From positions 1 through 34,526 of the forward strand of contig JAEEJZ010000050.1 of NCBI GenBank assembly GCA_016282145.1: DNA of 34,526 nt. The letters run 5' to 3'. The notes under the pieces were generated by a model, which had not been told where the DNA came from, did no database searches, and worked only from the letters and a program-made list of their open reading frames with translations. Made by a program: the position numbers and the translations under genes. This document shows positions 33,394 to 34,526 of this stretch, piece after piece; position 1 is the stretch's first letter; each line of letters opens with the position of its first letter. Origin of the DNA: Bacteroidales bacterium. GTDB lineage: Bacteria > Bacteroidota > Bacteroidia > Bacteroidales > UBA932.

Positions 33394-33909
33394 TTAGAGA
33401 TTCTTCACAATCTGAGCAATCTTTGCTTTTGTTTCCTCTGTCTTTTGCTCGTCTAATTTGGCGGTCACGATGCCACAGTCTTCGGCTTTCCAATAATTGC
33501 AGATATCTTTATACTCGGCAATGGCGCCATCATAGACACCCGGAGAATGAGAGGAGACCAGCAATGCCATCTTCTTCACCTTGGCCGGTGCGTTTACACA
33601 GTACATACGCTGGATGGGTGATTGTATCTGGGCATTCATCGTAAAATAGTAGATAGGCGAAGCCAGTACAAGGACCTCGGCCTGGGCCATCAACGGGTAG
33701 AGTTCCTGCATGTCGTCTTTCTGGACACAAGCCCCGTTGCCTTTTGTATGACAATACTCGCAGGCAAGGCAGCCGGCAATCTTCTTTCTGGAGACATTGA
33801 CGAGCGTCACCTGATGTCCGGCCGCTTCAGCAGCCTTCTTGTACTCCTCCGCCATCCAGGCGGTGCTGCCATTGGCTCTCGGAGAGCCTTGTAGGATAAG
33901 AACTTTCAT
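33394..33909 (-). CDS. Flavodoxin-like NADPH-dependent FMN reductase
   Basis: 171 residues, flavodoxin_2/FMN_red fold, cytoplasmic. FMN-phosphate loop GSPRANGST (8-16), flavin-contact SPIYYF (84-89), and the Cys cluster in GCLACEYCHTKGNGAC (46-61, C-x2-C-x2-C-x7-C) typical of the iron-sulfur-flavoprotein-like subgroup, although that subgroup's spacing may differ. Probably reduces quinones, nitro or metal compounds. It is the complete version of the fragment at 31669-31942. A TATCTTTG box (34016-34009) gives a leader of about 100 bases. The lyase gene starts 57 bases after its stop. Confidence 0.85.
   Translation of the reverse strand: MKVLILQGSPRANGSTAWMAEEYKKAAEAAGHQVTLVNVSRKKIAGCLACEYCHTKGNGACVQKDDMQELYPLMAQAEVLVLASPIYYFTMNAQIQSPIQRMYCVNAPAKVKKMALLVSSHSPGVYDGAIAEYKDICNYWKAEDCGIVTAKLDEQKTEETKAKIAQIVKNL
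33414..33680. repeat. Direct repeat, copy A (267 bases)
   Basis: Inside the intact reductase gene; partner of 31669-31935, same orientation. Confidence 0.85.
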
Positions 33910-34207
33910 TATTGCATAGGTTTATTTGTCGATGATGACGATATGGTATTTGCGTGTACCCAAGCCAATAGCTTCGGCGTGATCAGGCACGTGGCGGCAT
34001 AGTCATCGCAAAGATACAAATAAAACCACATCGGCCGGTCATTTCATTCGAGCAAACTGCCGGATGGTTAAATAGTTGGTTCCCGATACATGACCTGGGA
34101 CGGAGTTTGTTAATCTTTATCCAGTTGTAAGGCATATTTCGCAGGTGATTTGGGTGACACATTGATAAAGTCAGGGAAATTTAAAATTCTCCCATCATTC
34201 CGACACA

Positions 34208-34282
34208 TATATTTGCGGCAAAAATCCTATTGTATTTGCGCAGCAAAAATTAAAGTGTATCTTTGCAACAAGAATTAACGTG
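34208..34282 (+). repeat. Three tandem imperfect 25-base repeats
   Basis: Units 34208-34232, 34233-34257 and 34258-34282, each exactly 25 bases. Shared columns are TAT at the start, CAA near position 12-14, AAT at about 16-18 and TG at the end; units 2 and 3 agree best. Units 1 and 3 each contain a TAnnTTTG box (TATATTTG, TATCTTTG). They look like an operator or a promoter array for the following gene. Confidence 0.65.
34236..34265 (+). promoter_or_regulatory. Promoter of the Fic-like gene
   Basis: TTG (34236-34238), 19 bases, TATCTTTG (34258-34265). The -33 element is in repeat unit 2 and the -7 element opens unit 3. The ATG at 34298 is 32 bases downstream. Confidence 0.7.
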
Positions 34283-34297
34283 TAACATTACAAAGAT

Positions 34298-34513
34298 ATG
34301 GCAATACCTTCAGAAAAACTTGCACAGTCTCTTGACGCCCTGAGACAGTTACAAGAGTCGAAGAACAGTCCTATAATCAGGTCTTCAGAAATCAGCAGGA
34401 CCCACCAGGAACGTCTTGTTGAAAACGGCTTTCTGATGAAAGTCGTCGGGGGGTGGTATATTCAGTCAGATCCGGCAGCTGTTTCCGGCGATACTACGGC
34501 CTGCTCTATTTAA
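34298..34513 (+). pseudogene. N-terminus of a Fic-family-like gene with an in-frame stop (runs off window)
   Basis: 71 residues. The sequence IIRSSEISRTHQERLVENGF followed by WYIQSDP and GDTTA matches the N-terminal winged-helix part I recall from Bacteroidota Fic/DOC proteins of some 500 residues, where SRTHRERL, NGFL and GDSTAWY...YW are conserved. Here GDTTA is followed by Cys-Ser-Ile and a TAA (34511-34513), yet the same frame continues directly with Tyr-Trp-Arg-Phe to the window end. So either a nonsense mutation has broken a longer gene or the similarity after the stop is chance. The catalytic HPFxxGNGR motif would lie outside the window. Confidence 0.6.
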
Positions 34514-34526
34514 TACTGGAGGTTCA

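Larger units (their letters stand above)
33910..34297. other. 388-base intergenic stretch between the reductase and the Fic-like gene
   Basis: AT-rich. It holds: a protein-like minus-strand remnant at 33922-34002 (reads VPDHAEAIGLGTRKYHIV and then IIDK before a TAA, no ATG start); the reductase -7 box TATCTTTG at 34016-34009; an unremarkable stretch 34020-34200 in which I see no gene or RNA; and the 25-base triplet repeat and promoter before the Fic-like gene (34208-34282). Confidence 0.6.

Noticed and set aside
1..34526. CRISPR arrays, tRNA or rRNA genes, insertion sequences, integrases
   Set aside because: None seen on reading either strand; the only repeats are the 267-base pair, the 25-base triplet and the short lptD repeat.

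Overview
The window looks like a chromosomal segment of a Bacteroidales-type bacterium (phylum Bacteroidota). The evidence is: promoters of the form TTG, about 20 bases, TAnnTTTG in front of many genes; no Shine-Dalgarno habit; a TamL-type TamA lipoprotein; menaquinone genes; an LptD/LPS system; and a Rho factor with a long Pro/Ala/Lys/Gln-rich insert. Genus cannot be told from what I can see. The core is GC-rich, while both ends are visibly AT-richer and carry accessory genes.

Layout. 1-2000 is an accessory patch: the tail of an unknown gene, a type IV toxin-antitoxin pair (AbiEi/AbiEii), and a protein-kinase gene cut off after its N-lobe, closed by a two-way terminator. 2054-7235 is a minus-strand envelope and housekeeping block: tamL, queA, a PlsC-like acyltransferase and a small outer-membrane barrel. 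7275-9250 is plus-strand: a SpoU/TrmH-type RNA methyltransferase overlapping a cytoplasmic GH13 enzyme. These converge on menA-menG (minus), which share a back-to-back promoter region with a phosphofructokinase carrying pyrophosphate-type residues (plus).

12211-20581 is a single minus-strand run of nine tightly packed genes, ftsH-cdsA-psd followed by six exported proteins that I cannot name. Two of these six are paralogues, one soluble and one a lipoprotein; one is a predicted outer-membrane barrel; and one resembles the Bacteroidota family I recall as DUF6175. This is the best candidate here for an undescribed system, probably working at the envelope, but the sequence does not give its function.

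20629-31661 is core again: birA, rpe, dnaA, an N-acetylmuramoyl-L-alanine amidase, lptD (UUG start), rho, a phenylacetate-CoA ligase-like enzyme and mnmE. Just past the mnmE stop the accessory DNA resumes. It holds an internal fragment of a flavodoxin-like reductase gene, a PL6-type polysaccharide lyase, a full copy of the same reductase gene, gene debris on both sides of that copy, and at the window edge the start of a Fic-family-like gene with an in-frame stop and a three-unit 25-base repeat before it.

Several genes (tamL, acyltransferase, menG, dnaA) start exactly seven bases after a -7-like box, which suggests leaderless or nearly leaderless mRNAs. All functional names are from reading motifs by eye; no search was run.
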